48,043 nt of DNA from Pseudomonadota bacterium. Its GTDB lineage: Bacteria > Pseudomonadota > Gammaproteobacteria > Steroidobacterales > Woeseiaceae. The notes beneath the pieces are model-generated. The model was not told the DNA's origin. It saw nothing but the letters and a program-made list of their open reading frames with translations, and did not search any database. Shown piece after piece: positions 1 through 9,295 of the stretch. Position 1 is the stretch's first letter. Every line of letters begins with the position of its first letter. The stretch spans positions 1 through 48,043 of the forward strand of contig JADFHE010000012.1 of the NCBI GenBank assembly GCA_022567295.1, written 5' to 3'. The translations under genes and the position numbers were made by a program.

Positions 1-1350
1 TGTATCTCGAATGACGGCTTTCGCTGCCATCGTGCCGAATGTGATGATCTGCGAAACGCGCTCACGCCCGTACTTTTCGGCAACGTAGTCGATCACCCGA
101 TCACGCCCTTCCATACAAAAGTCGACATCAAAATCCGGCATGGACACACGTTCCGGGTTCAGGAAGCGTTCGAACAGCAAATCGTGTCGCAACGGGTCCA
201 GATCGGTAATACCCAATACCCAGGCGACCAGCGAGCCGGCACCCGAGCCGCGCCCGGGACCCACCGGAATATTATTCTCACGCGCCCAGCGAATGAAGTC
301 GGCGACGATCAGAAAGTAGCCCGCGTAACCCATGGACTGAATGACGCCGAGTTCGATCTGCAACCGCTCAAGATACGGCGCTGCAGTTACATCACGCTTC
401 TTGACCAGCACGTCGTCTGCTGCAAACTTGGCAGCCAGTGCCGAATCCAGACCTTGTCGAGCTTCCGATGCCAGAAAATCCGCTTCAGTCTGACCATCGG
501 GAACCGGGAACTCCGGCAACACACTGCCGCCAAGCTGCAAATCCAGATTGCAGCGACGCGCAATCTCAACAGTGTTTCGCAACGCTGACGGGATATCCGC
601 AAATTGCTCGGCCATTTCCTGTGGCGTGCGCAGGTACTGGTTCTCGCTGTATTTCTTGGGACGATCAACATCTGCCAGGGCGCGACCGTCGTGAATACAG
701 ACCCTGGCTTCGTGAGAATTGAAGCCGTCGCGATCCAGGAAACGCACGTCATTGCTGGCAACGACCGGCACGCCTCTGCGCGCCGCCAGTTTCAGACTCT
801 GACGAACAACGTCTTCCTCGCCAGGGCGCCCGGTACGGATCAGTTCCAGGTAATAACGGTCGCCGAACACGTTTTGCCAGTACTCCAGCAACTCGTTTGC
901 CCGGTCGTCGTCGTTACTCAGCATCGCACGTCCAACATCGCCCGCCCGACCGCCTGATAACGCCAACAAACCACTGCAGCTTTCCACAGTAAGCCATTCC
1001 CGTTGCGCCATGGGTTCGCCGCGTACCTGGCCTTCGAGATAGCTGCGCGTAACCAATTTCGAGAGATTCCGGTAGCCGTCGTTGTCCTGTACCAGCAGTA
1101 ATAACGTAAATGGTTGCTCGGGATCGTCGTCGTTCATGATTCGAAGGTCGAGGCCGATAACGGGCTTGATTCCCGCTGCTACTGCTTTTTGGTAAAACTT
1201 CACCAGGCCAAAAAGATTGTTTTGGTCAGTCAGTGCGACGGCGGGCATCTGTTCTGTCACACAACGTTCCATGAGCTGCGGAATGCGGACCGTACTGTCC
1301 ACGATCGAATACTCGGTATGCACATGCAGATGCACAAATTCTGCAGACAT
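1..1350 (-). CDS. dnaE: DNA polymerase III alpha subunit, N-terminal part (runs off the window)
   Basis: Replicative DNA polymerase catalytic subunit. The reading frame is open from the ATG at 1348-1350 to base 1, giving the first 450 residues; the rest lies to the left of the window. The N-terminus has the PHP-domain opening of DnaE ([15 protein letters not shown], then [16 protein letters not shown]). The last visible residues ([16 protein letters not shown]) match the conserved block at the start of the polymerase core. Its ATG overlaps the stop codon of rnhB by one base (TGATG), so the two are probably translationally coupled. The rnhB-dnaE order is the usual one in gammaproteobacteria. 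Nothing unusual is seen in the visible part. Confidence 0.96.
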   Translation of the reverse strand, partial: MSAEFVHLHVHTEYSIVDSTVRIPQLMERCVTEQMPAVALTDQNNLFGLVKFYQKAVAAGIKPVIGLDLRIMNDDDPEQPFTLLLLVQDNDGYRNLSKLVTRSYLEGQVRGEPMAQREWLTVESCSGLLALSGGRAGDVGRAMLSNDDDRANELLEYWQNVFGDRYYLELIRTGRPGEEDVVRQSLKLAARRGVPVVASNDVRFLDRDGFNSHEARVCIHDGRALADVDRPKKYSENQYLRTPQEMAEQFADIPSALRNTVEIARRCNLDLQLGGSVLPEFPVPDGQTEADFLASEARQGLDSALAAKFAADDVLVKKRDVTAAPYLERLQIELGVIQSMGYAGYFLIVADFIRWARENNIPVGPGRGSGAGSLVAWVLGITDLDPLRHDLLFERFLNPERVSMPDFDVDFCMEGRDRVIDYVAEKYGRERVSQIITFGTMAAKAVIRDT

Positions 1351-1952
1351 CAGGAGGCAGCCCTTACAGGCGCGAATGTCTGTCGGTGTTCCCGACACGG
1401 ACCGAATTCACGTAGTTTCTCGCGATGAATTTCGGTGCCATAGCCTTTGTGCCGAGCAAATTCATAGCGAGGATAGATCTTATCAAGCTCGACCATCATT
1501 CGATCACGAGTCGTCTTTGCGATTATGGATGCCGCACTGATCGCTGCAACGCTGCCATCTCCTCCGATGATTGCTTCACCGACTATCGTTGTCCGGTCAA
1601 ACCGCAAATCCGGCAAGCGGTTGCCATCGATCTGCACCGTGACAGGCACAACGCTCAAGCCGAGAATCGCGCGACGCATCGCAAGCATGGTCGCCGCAAG
1701 GATGTTGATCGCATCAATCTCGGCAGGATCGGCCCATGCAACCGACCAAGCCAGCGAGCATTTCTTAATCTCCATTGCAAGCACGTCACGACACTGCGCC
1801 GTCAGTTTTTTCGAGTCTGCCAGTCCATCTATCGGCGAGTTGGGGTTCAAAACCACGGCGGACGCGACGACGGGACCCGCAAGAGGGCCGCGGCCCGCCT
1901 CGTCGACGCCAGCCAATAGCCCGTCCATTCTGTCGTGTTTTGACTGCTGCAT
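1350..1952 (-). CDS. rnhB: Ribonuclease HII
   Basis: Endonuclease that removes ribonucleotides and RNA primers from RNA-DNA hybrids. The protein is 200 residues, normal for RNase HII. The family motif [14 protein letters not shown] is at residues 15-28, with metal-binding Asp17 and Glu18. The [12 protein letters not shown] block near the C-terminus is also typical. The ATG is 7 bp after the lpxB stop, and the stop overlaps the dnaE start, so it sits inside the lpx-dnaE operon. A second in-frame Met at residue 9 is possible as a start but would lie close to the catalytic motif. Confidence 0.95.
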   Translation of the reverse strand: MQQSKHDRMDGLLAGVDEAGRGPLAGPVVASAVVLNPNSPIDGLADSKKLTAQCRDVLAMEIKKCSLAWSVAWADPAEIDAINILAATMLAMRRAILGLSVVPVTVQIDGNRLPDLRFDRTTIVGEAIIGGDGSVAAISAASIIAKTTRDRMMVELDKIYPRYEFARHKGYGTEIHREKLREFGPCREHRQTFAPVRAAS

Positions 1953-1959
1953 AACCTGA

Positions 1960-3096
1960 TTATTGTTTGAGAAGCGAGATCACTGCGTCGGCCGCACGTT
2001 GGTTTGTGTTTTGTGCCAGCTCGATTCGCAGTTTAGCAAATGTATCGCTGATCATTTGCCTTTGAACCGGGTCATCAAGTAATTCCACAACCGCCGCGGC
2101 AATGTCCTCAGGGCGAGCTTCGTCCTGCATGAATTCCGGAACCAGTGGTGTCTCAGTCAACAGGTTCGGGAGCGTGAAATACGTTAGTTTGAGTAGCTTC
2201 AATGCGCTGAAGATTGCGTAGGTAATCTTGCCCAGCCGATAAGCGGCAACCGTCGGCCTGCTTAGCAATGCTGACTCAAGTGCCGCTGTTCCGGATGCTA
2301 GCAACACGACATCGGCTGCAACCATTGCACGCTCGGAATCGCCGTCGAGCAATACGAATTTTTGGCTGAGTCCGGCGGCCGCTATTTGCGCCTCGATTGC
2401 AGGCCGCAGTGCCGGGGTCGCTACTGGGGTAACGAACTGGATACTGTTTCGCGTCTTCGCGATCAACCCGGCCGCCGCCACCAGTATCTCACCCAACATC
2501 GACACCTCACTCGCTCGGCTGCCAGGAAGGACCGCCACGATTTCCTGCGCGCCGAGGCCCAGCGCTTTTCGTGTAGCGTCGACATCGACGACGGCCGGAA
2601 TGCTGTCTGCCCTGGGGTGTCCGACGAATTCTGCATCGACGCCCTCTTGGTCGTACAACGCTTTTTCGAACGGCAGTATGCAAAGCACCTTGTCCGCAGC
2701 CGCTTTTACAGTCTTGATACGGCCTGGGCGCCATGCCCATATCGACGGGCTGACGTAGTGAATCGTCTTAATGCCCGCGGCACGCAGTTTCTTTTCCAGA
2801 CCCAGATTAAAGTCAGGCGCATCAATTCCGACAAACACGTCGGGTGGCGAGTTTCTCCAGCGATGGACAAGATCTCTACGCAATCGCCAAAGCCGCGGCA
2901 GGTGTACCAACGGCTCTATCAGGCCCATTACTGCAAGAGATTCCGCTGCATCCCATTGCTCACAGCCGGCCGCCAGCATCTCTGGTCCGGCCACGCCCTC
3001 AAAAGTGGCATCGGGATATCGGCGCTTCAATTCGCGGACAAGACCTGCGCCCAGCAGATCACCGGATGATTCACCAGCAACCAACCCGATCTTCAT
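1960..3096 (-). CDS. lpxB: Lipid-A-disaccharide synthase
   Basis: Glycosyltransferase (GT19) that joins UDP-2,3-diacylglucosamine and lipid X to make the lipid A disaccharide at the inner face of the inner membrane. The 378 residues are the normal family length. The N-terminus ([21 protein letters not shown]) and the [18 protein letters not shown] block, plus LPGSRASEV, are LpxB signatures. It follows lpxA with an 11 bp gap and precedes rnhB by 7 bp. Together with lpxA and lpxD it shows the cell makes lipopolysaccharide by the Raetz pathway. Confidence 0.96.
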   Translation of the reverse strand: MKIGLVAGESSGDLLGAGLVRELKRRYPDATFEGVAGPEMLAAGCEQWDAAESLAVMGLIEPLVHLPRLWRLRRDLVHRWRNSPPDVFVGIDAPDFNLGLEKKLRAAGIKTIHYVSPSIWAWRPGRIKTVKAAADKVLCILPFEKALYDQEGVDAEFVGHPRADSIPAVVDVDATRKALGLGAQEIVAVLPGSRASEVSMLGEILVAAAGLIAKTRNSIQFVTPVATPALRPAIEAQIAAAGLSQKFVLLDGDSERAMVAADVVLLASGTAALESALLSRPTVAAYRLGKITYAIFSALKLLKLTYFTLPNLLTETPLVPEFMQDEARPEDIAAAVVELLDDPVQRQMISDTFAKLRIELAQNTNQRAADAVISLLKQ

Positions 3097-3107
3097 CGCG
3101 TGCGAGA

Positions 3108-3878
3108 CTAGCGGACGATGCCGCGTTCGGACGAACGCAGAGACTCGAGAAACGGCACAAGCTCGGGTTGTTCGTCAACAATCGCTTCTATCTGCTCTAT
3201 CGCCTCCAGCAACTTGTGCCCTTTGCGATACACAAGACGATAAGCATGTTTGATGTTGCGAATTTGGTCGCTAGTGAAATCGCGGCGTCTTAATCCTTCG
3301 CTATTTATTCCCTTTGGAGCCGCCGGCTGACCGGAGACCAGTGTATAAGCCGGGACATCGCGACTAATTGCCGCGTACATGCCAAGAAAGGCATGCGCAC
3401 CGATCCTGCAAAATTGATGAACACCCGAAAAACCACCGCATATGGCCCAGTCTCCGAGGTGAACATGCCCTGCGAGGGTCGCATTATTCGCCATGATGAT
3501 TTGATCGCCGACAACGCAATCGTGTGCGATGTGGCAATACGCCATGATCCAGTTGTCATTACCGATCAGCGTTTCACCGGCGTCTTGAGTCGTGCCACGA
3601 CTGATGGTGCAGAATTCACGAATCGTATTTCGATCCCCAATAATCAATTGCGTCGGTTCGCCAGCGTACTTCTTGTCTTGCGGATCATCACCCACCGAAA
3701 CGAACTGATAAATATGGTTGTCGGCGCCAATTTTTGTCGGGCCGTTGATGACAACATGACTATCAATTTTGCTGCCGCTGCCAATTTCGACATGATCGCC
3801 GATAACGGTGTAGGGGCCGATATCGACATCGTCAGCGATACTCGCCGTTGCAGAGATTATGGCAGTGGGGTGAATCAT
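3108..3878 (-). CDS. lpxA: UDP-N-acetylglucosamine acyltransferase
   Basis: First enzyme of lipid A synthesis: transfers a 3-hydroxyacyl chain from ACP to UDP-GlcNAc. It is a 256-residue left-handed beta-helix protein with many hexapeptide repeats. The catalytic His is His119 in CHIAHD (equivalent to E. coli His125). The acyl-chain ruler position (E. coli Gly173) is Met167 here, in AFLGMYAA. A Met at this position is found in Pseudomonas aeruginosa LpxA and goes with C10 chains, so a short 3-hydroxyacyl donor is inferred. It overlaps lpxD by 4 bp (ATGA); the fabZ gene usually between them is missing. Confidence 0.96.
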   Translation of the reverse strand: MIHPTAIISATASIADDVDIGPYTVIGDHVEIGSGSKIDSHVVINGPTKIGADNHIYQFVSVGDDPQDKKYAGEPTQLIIGDRNTIREFCTISRGTTQDAGETLIGNDNWIMAYCHIAHDCVVGDQIIMANNATLAGHVHLGDWAICGGFSGVHQFCRIGAHAFLGMYAAISRDVPAYTLVSGQPAAPKGINSEGLRRRDFTSDQIRNIKHAYRLVYRKGHKLLEAIEQIEAIVDEQPELVPFLESLRSSERGIVR

Positions 3879-4879
3879 CTTTCGAGTTTCTTGACTCGTT
3901 CAATTAAAGCGCCAAGACGGCGAAAGCGCGCCACTTGCTTTGCCCATGACCGGGTTTCTACGGCCGCAAAGCTGGCAGCGTAAGTGCCCGGTACCGTCAC
4001 ATCTTTGGTAAGAACCGCTCGTGCCGCCACAATTACATCGTCACACACATTTATATGCCCGACAGCACCGGATGCGCCAGCAAACAGACATCGTTTACCG
4101 ATGGTCGTGCTTCCGGCAATCCCGGTCAATCCCGCCATGGCAGTATGGGCGCCGATATGAACATTGTGCGCAATCATGCACAGATTATCGAGGCGTACGC
4201 CGTCTTCAATAACCGTATCGTCGATGGCACCGCGGTCGATCGTCGTATTGGCACCGATCTCCACATCGTTGCCAATGCGGACGCCACCCAGTTGCGGTAC
4301 CTTGATCCAGCCGTCGGCTGTCATCGCATTGCCGAATCCGTCGGAACCGATGACGGCACCCGGATGAAATATGCAGCGAGCACCCATCGTGACGTTTTTT
4401 ACAATGGTCACATTGGCAATGAGACGGCAATTATCACCAATCACGCTATCAGGACCGATGACCGACCCTGGTCCTATAACGGCATTCTCGCCAATCGACG
4501 ATCGTTCGCCGACGACCACAGTGGCCCCGATGTGCGCACTGTCCGCGACGCTCGCAGAATCTGCGACAACGGCCGTTTCATGAACGCCCGGTTCAACCCG
4601 GGCCTCGGGACACACGACCTCAGCCATGCGCGCATACATCGCATACGGGTCGTCACAAATAAACGCCGCAACCGGACAGGCATTCGCGTCTTGCGCACGC
4701 AGAATTACGGCGGCCGCCTGCGTCGAAGGCAGCTCAGTTAGGTGGGAAGAGTTTGCAAGAAAAGTCAGCGACTCAGGAGTCGCGTTTGGCAACGACGCTA
4801 CGCCGTTCGCAACCGCGTCCGGATCACCGATCAGCTCGCAACCAAAACGGGTAGCGAGTTCTCCGAGGCTGATCGGCAT
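3875..4879 (-). CDS. lpxD: UDP-3-O-(3-hydroxyacyl)glucosamine N-acyltransferase
   Basis: Third step of lipid A synthesis: adds the N-linked 3-hydroxyacyl chain. The 334-residue protein has the N-terminal uridine-binding domain (about residues 1-100), then a long hexapeptide-repeat beta-helix (about 100-300), and a short C-terminal helix (ALIERVKKLE). The catalytic His lies in DNLCMIAHNVHIG. It is 20 bp downstream of skp and overlaps lpxA directly. Length and domain order are normal; the odd point is the immediate junction with lpxA. Confidence 0.95.
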   Translation of the reverse strand: MPISLGELATRFGCELIGDPDAVANGVASLPNATPESLTFLANSSHLTELPSTQAAAVILRAQDANACPVAAFICDDPYAMYARMAEVVCPEARVEPGVHETAVVADSASVADSAHIGATVVVGERSSIGENAVIGPGSVIGPDSVIGDNCRLIANVTIVKNVTMGARCIFHPGAVIGSDGFGNAMTADGWIKVPQLGGVRIGNDVEIGANTTIDRGAIDDTVIEDGVRLDNLCMIAHNVHIGAHTAMAGLTGIAGSTTIGKRCLFAGASGAVGHINVCDDVIVAARAVLTKDVTVPGTYAASFAAVETRSWAKQVARFRRLGALIERVKKLER

Positions 4880-4899
4880 TCGAGTCGCCTGTCGCCAGC

Positions 4900-5436
4900 T
4901 TACGGTAACGTCGCTTCATAATTGGCTACAACGGCATTCAGGACATCTTCTGTAATGTTAACATTGCTGCTTACGTACAGTACGCCGTCACCTACGATCA
5001 GATCGTAGCCCTGAGCCTGAGCGTAATCCTGGACCTCTTTCAGAACAGAACGCTGTAATACGCCGAATTCTTCATTCTGGCGAAGATTGCTGTCTTCCTG
5101 ATATTCACTCCGCAGACGTTCGAAATCACGACCCAGATCGCGAAGGTTTTTCTCTGCGTTGCGGCGTTCGGTCTCACCCATGACAGCCAGATCCTTTTGC
5201 AGCTTGGCGCGAAGATCTTCGATCTCCTTTTGCTTGGCGACGATCTCACGCTCACGTGGTGCGAACTCTTCACGCAATGCGTCCATTACGGCTTTCGTTT
5301 GCGGCGCACGCTCAACAATTGCCTGCAGGCTGACTACGCCGATTTTCACTCCCTGCGCGGCCGCCGGCAGCGCGAGCGCAGATACCAGCGCAACGCCAAG
5401 TGCTGCTTTAACCAACAGTTTCTTCATAAAACTCAT
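4900..5436 (-). CDS. skp: Periplasmic chaperone Skp/OmpH family
   Basis: Periplasmic holdase that escorts unfolded outer membrane proteins to the BAM complex. The protein has a clear signal peptide (FMKKLLVKAALGVALVSALA, cleavage after the Ala-rich AAAQ region). The central region is a charged coiled coil (about residues 65-130, rich in Glu, Lys, Arg), the two-tentacle structure of the family. At 178 residues it is slightly longer than E. coli Skp. It lies 13 bp downstream of bamA, the conserved bamA-skp-lpxD order. Confidence 0.93.
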   Translation of the reverse strand: MSFMKKLLVKAALGVALVSALALPAAAQGVKIGVVSLQAIVERAPQTKAVMDALREEFAPREREIVAKQKEIEDLRAKLQKDLAVMGETERRNAEKNLRDLGRDFERLRSEYQEDSNLRQNEEFGVLQRSVLKEVQDYAQAQGYDLIVGDGVLYVSSNVNITEDVLNAVVANYEATLP

Positions 5437-5449
5437 TTATTCCATTCCC

Positions 5450-7825
5450 TTAAAATGCTTGTCCAATGGAGAACTGGAATCGTTCCAGTTCATCTCCGTA
5501 GTACCTGTCACTGCCCTCATACGCATTCAGCGGATAAGCATAACTGAATCGGAACAATCCGAGCGGCGCAAGCCACTGCACACCGATACCGACCGATGTG
5601 CGCAATTCGCTGAAATCGGCTTTGTAGAGCTGCGGGCTCCCCAATTTGTCAGTAAAGGCAACCTCGCCGTTATTAAATACGTTACCCGCATCGTAAAAAA
5701 AGCTTGCTCGTGCCTGACTCGCGAATTTGTCCGGCAGCGGGATTATAAGCTCTAGCTGACTGGCAACCAAGATATTACCGCCGTACGGTCGTCCAAAACT
5801 GTCTCGCGGACCGAGGTAGGACTCCTTGAATCCGCGCACCGACTGCGGCCCACCACCGTAGAATTGCTTATAAGGTGGCGTAGCCGTGGTGTCGCCCAAG
5901 GATTCGCTGATGCCGAGTTCAGCGTTCACGCGTATAATCCACCTCTGGGTAATCGGAATATACTTCGTAAAATTGTAACGCGCCTGGTAATACTCGACCT
6001 CACTGCCGGGAACCGCGGCACTCAGGAAAAGCTGTTGATGCGTACCTCGCGTCGCGAAGATCGTGCGATTTCGGCTATCATACGACCAACCCACGAGCAG
6101 TTCGAAGGTGTCAAATTCCGTGCCGTTCAGCACGAAGCCGCCGCTGACGTCCTCTGTAAATTGATTACCGTTATTTGCCACCCAGTCCTGCGCCTGCAAT
6201 GTGCTGTTACTCGATGACACTAACTCGGAGTGTTGAAATGTCAGACCAAACGACAGGCTTTGATATTCAGAAATCGGATACCCGTAGTCAATTGTTGCTC
6301 CAGCGCTAGTCGTCGAGAAATCAGAAGCGGCAGACGTGAACTGCGTGATATCACGATAATTGATACTCAATGTGCGGCGAATTCCGTCCATCGACCGATA
6401 CGGGTCGGTATGCGAAATACTGTAACTTTTTTGGAAGCGGCCGGTATTCACTTGGAGTGCGACGCGGTTTCCCGACCCCAGGAAATTCGTATGTACGATA
6501 CTGCCGTTCAATAGCAATTTTTGTGATTCGGAATAACCGACGCCGCCGGAAAACTGTCCCGGCATGCGATACTGAAGGTCGACATCGACATCGACCAGAT
6601 CGGGACTACCGGGAACCGGTATGGTTCGATAATCCACTCCCGGCTCGATGTACGGTAGCCGCTGCAAGAGAATCTTGGATCGATCCATTAACGGGGTCGA
6701 AAGATATGAGCCCTCCATCTGCCGCATTTCGCGGCGCAATACTTCGTCGTCTACCTGATCGATGCCGTTGAAGTTGATTTTGCGAACATAGACACGGTTC
6801 TGCGGGTTTACGTAGAAAGTGACGGTTGCCTCTTTAGTGTCGTGGTCAAGCACCGGTACCGGCTCAATCTCGGCATTGGCATAACCTTCTTCGCCCAATC
6901 GGAACTGCATGTACTCCGCCGACCGTGTCAGCAGATTCAGATTAAAAACCGAACCCGGTTGGGAAAAAATAAGGCCGCGTAGCTGTCTCTCAGGTACTAC
7001 CATCTCACCTACGAGCTTTACGTCTGAGATTTTGTACACATCACCTTCGTGAATATTGATCGTGACAAAAATGTCTTTCTTGCTCGGTGAGATCGCAACC
7101 TGTGTGGAATCGACGCGAAAATCAGCATAACCACGATCCATGTAATAGGAACGCAGTGTTTCGAGATCGCCTTCCAAAGCTTCTTTCGCGTACCGATCGT
7201 CCTGCCGAATCCAGGATAGCCAGTTGGCCGTGTCGAGCGTAAAGTCGGTGCGAATCTCATCCTCGTCGAAGGAATTGTTACCGACGATATTTACCTGCCG
7301 GATCTTCGCTCGCTCACCCTCTTTCACTTCGATGTTGATGCGTACCGTATTGTTCGGGCGATCCACGATTTTCGAAATTATTTCGACGCCATATTTACCG
7401 CGATCGTAGTATTGTTCGCGCAAGAACATCTCGACGTTGTCGAGCACGGAACGGTCGAATGTCCGGCCACGTGCCAGCCCAACGCCACGCAACGATTCCA
7501 TCAGGTCTTCGGTTTTGATGTCTTTGTTGCCGTCGATAGAAAAATTCTCGATCGAAGGACGTTCTTTGACGACGATAATGAGCGTGTCGTCTTCGCGACG
7601 CATTTCGATATCATCGAACAAGTTCTGACTGTATAACGAGCGAATGGCTTCGCCGATACGGACACTATCGATCGTATCGCCGATGTTAATGGGCAAGTAA
7701 TTGAATACCGTGCCTTCGGAAATGCGTTGCAGGCCCTTCACTCGCATGTCTCTGACCACGAAGTCGCCGGCGGCCATTGAAGAGAGTGGCAGTAGTGCCA
7801 GCAATGCGAATAAAGTCTTTCTCAT
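5450..7825 (-). CDS. bamA: Outer membrane protein assembly factor BamA
   Basis: Central component of the BAM machine that folds beta-barrel proteins into the outer membrane. 791 residues with a signal peptide (KTLFALLALLPLSSMAAG), five POTRA domains (about residues 22-420, each ending in a VxVxEG- or NIHEGD-like strand), and a 16-strand barrel. The loop-6 motif is visible as GGGPQSVRGF. The C-terminus ends in the beta-signal residue Phe (FQFSIGQAF). It starts 15 bp after rseP. Normal in every visible respect. Confidence 0.97.
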   Translation of the reverse strand: MRKTLFALLALLPLSSMAAGDFVVRDMRVKGLQRISEGTVFNYLPINIGDTIDSVRIGEAIRSLYSQNLFDDIEMRREDDTLIIVVKERPSIENFSIDGNKDIKTEDLMESLRGVGLARGRTFDRSVLDNVEMFLREQYYDRGKYGVEIISKIVDRPNNTVRINIEVKEGERAKIRQVNIVGNNSFDEDEIRTDFTLDTANWLSWIRQDDRYAKEALEGDLETLRSYYMDRGYADFRVDSTQVAISPSKKDIFVTINIHEGDVYKISDVKLVGEMVVPERQLRGLIFSQPGSVFNLNLLTRSAEYMQFRLGEEGYANAEIEPVPVLDHDTKEATVTFYVNPQNRVYVRKINFNGIDQVDDEVLRREMRQMEGSYLSTPLMDRSKILLQRLPYIEPGVDYRTIPVPGSPDLVDVDVDLQYRMPGQFSGGVGYSESQKLLLNGSIVHTNFLGSGNRVALQVNTGRFQKSYSISHTDPYRSMDGIRRTLSINYRDITQFTSAASDFSTTSAGATIDYGYPISEYQSLSFGLTFQHSELVSSSNSTLQAQDWVANNGNQFTEDVSGGFVLNGTEFDTFELLVGWSYDSRNRTIFATRGTHQQLFLSAAVPGSEVEYYQARYNFTKYIPITQRWIIRVNAELGISESLGDTTATPPYKQFYGGGPQSVRGFKESYLGPRDSFGRPYGGNILVASQLELIIPLPDKFASQARASFFYDAGNVFNNGEVAFTDKLGSPQLYKADFSELRTSVGIGVQWLAPLGLFRFSYAYPLNAYEGSDRYYGDELERFQFSIGQAF

Positions 7826-7840
7826 CTGCGACAGGCTCCG

Positions 7841-9196
7841 TTAGTCGAATAATCTTGCGATATCATTGTAAAAAGCGAAGCTCATCAACAGCAGCAACGC
7901 GAATATGCCCACTTGTTGTCCAAGCATCTGCGCACGCGCGGTCATCGGGCCGCCCTTCAATGCTTCAACAATCTGGTACGCGATCTGACCGCCGTCCAAC
8001 ACGGGTATGGGCAGTAGATTCAGGACCCCGAGGCTGATGCTGATTATGGCCAGAATGCCGACAAAGTAACGCCAGCCCCTCTCGGCCGAAGCGCCCGCGA
8101 TTTGCGCGATGTTGATCGGTCCACTGATATTCTTGATCGATACGTCCCCGGTCACCATGCGACCAAGCATCTGCACCGTGAAGACAGTGGACGTCCACGT
8201 TTTCAGCACTGCCGCGTGCAACGATTGGAGTGGCGTATACTCAAGCTGCTGGAAATAAGCGTCGGCACCCTCGGTAGTCCATCCCACGCCGAGATATCCC
8301 ATCGTTTCGCCATTGACGACGCGCTCACCGATGACAAGGTCAACAGACGCCACGCTCCCTGCTCTGACGTATTCGATCGTGACGTCCTGGCCGGCTCGGG
8401 GTTCCACCGCGTTTCTCAGATCATCGAAATTTTTGATCGATTCGCCAGCTATCGCTGTAATTCGATCACCGATAGCGAGACCGCTGCCCACCGCCGCACC
8501 GTCGCCTGGCAAATCAGCGATAACGGCTGGTGGTTGCCAGGGGACGAATCCCAGCCCGTCAAATAACGCGCCAGGCTCAGTCAGACGGGTTTTGTCGTCG
8601 CCGACATCCAATATCGCCTGCCGTTCACGGCCATCGTCGCTTACAAGAGTCAGCGGCACGCGACCGTCGTCGACCATTTCGCCCAGTATGGCGACGAGCG
8701 TTGCTTCCCACTGAGTTGTAGCTGTCTCACCGACGCCTACGATCTTGTCGCCGAACTCGAGGCCTGCCTTATCAGCATAAGAACCCGGCTCAACCACACC
8801 CACTGCCGGCGTCACGATCGTTATACCGCCGGCCAGCAATACCCAGTATGCGGCGATCGAGAATAAGAAATTGAATGCTGGCCCGGCAAGTAACACGGTG
8901 ATACGGGCGGGAATAGGACGCTGGTCGAAAGCCCGGCCCTCGTCCTTTGCTTCGACGGGACCTTCGCGGCTGTCAAGAAATTTTACGTATCCGCCTAGCG
9001 GAATCGCCGATATGCAGTATTCGGTTCGATCTTTGCCACCTATATATGTCCAGACCGGTTTACCGAAACCAATGGAGAAACGCAGCACCTTCATGCCGGT
9101 CCAACGACCGACGATGTAGTGCCCGTATTCGTGTACGGCGACCAGAATGCTGATCAGAGCAATGAACGCCACCAGATTGGTAAGGAAATTAGTCAT
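7841..9196 (-). CDS. rseP: Site-2 protease RseP (sigma-E regulator)
   Basis: Inner membrane zinc protease that cleaves anti-sigma factor RseA inside the membrane and clears signal peptides. The zinc motif HEYGH is at residues 22-26 in the first membrane helix, and the second motif NLLPIPVLDGGQ is near the C-terminus. Two PDZ domains lie between (about 115-190 and 210-285). Length 451 matches the family. It is upstream of bamA, as expected. The 99-bp gap before it is where dxr sits in most relatives. Confidence 0.96.
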   Translation of the reverse strand: MTNFLTNLVAFIALISILVAVHEYGHYIVGRWTGMKVLRFSIGFGKPVWTYIGGKDRTEYCISAIPLGGYVKFLDSREGPVEAKDEGRAFDQRPIPARITVLLAGPAFNFLFSIAAYWVLLAGGITIVTPAVGVVEPGSYADKAGLEFGDKIVGVGETATTQWEATLVAILGEMVDDGRVPLTLVSDDGRERQAILDVGDDKTRLTEPGALFDGLGFVPWQPPAVIADLPGDGAAVGSGLAIGDRITAIAGESIKNFDDLRNAVEPRAGQDVTIEYVRAGSVASVDLVIGERVVNGETMGYLGVGWTTEGADAYFQQLEYTPLQSLHAAVLKTWTSTVFTVQMLGRMVTGDVSIKNISGPINIAQIAGASAERGWRYFVGILAIISISLGVLNLLPIPVLDGGQIAYQIVEALKGGPMTARAQMLGQQVGIFALLLLMSFAFYNDIARLFD

Positions 9197-9270
9197 GTAG
9201 AGCCATCTTACCTAGTGGACCGACAGCAATAGCCGCAGTTCCCGGCGTGTTGCAGACCACACTAAACGCG

Positions 9271-9293
9271 CGTTCATGAATGTCACCTGAACG
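9271..9293 (-). other. Inverted repeat in the cdsA-rseP gap
   Basis: CGTTCA at 9271-9276 pairs with TGAACG at 9288-9293, a 6-bp stem with an 11-base loop, placed 2 bp after the cdsA stop codon. There is no run of T after it, so it is not a convincing intrinsic terminator. It is the only structure seen in the 99-bp gap that replaces dxr; the gap holds no supported gene. Confidence 0.3.
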
Positions 9294-9295
9294 GC

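Noticed and set aside
3393-4741. Long plus-strand frames opposite lpxA and lpxD
   Set aside because: The hexapeptide periodicity of these genes keeps antisense frames open; the antisense products carry no known family features.
5159-5755. 198-codon plus-strand frame across skp and bamA
   Set aside because: Antisense shadow of two well-supported genes; spans their junction and has no recognisable domain.
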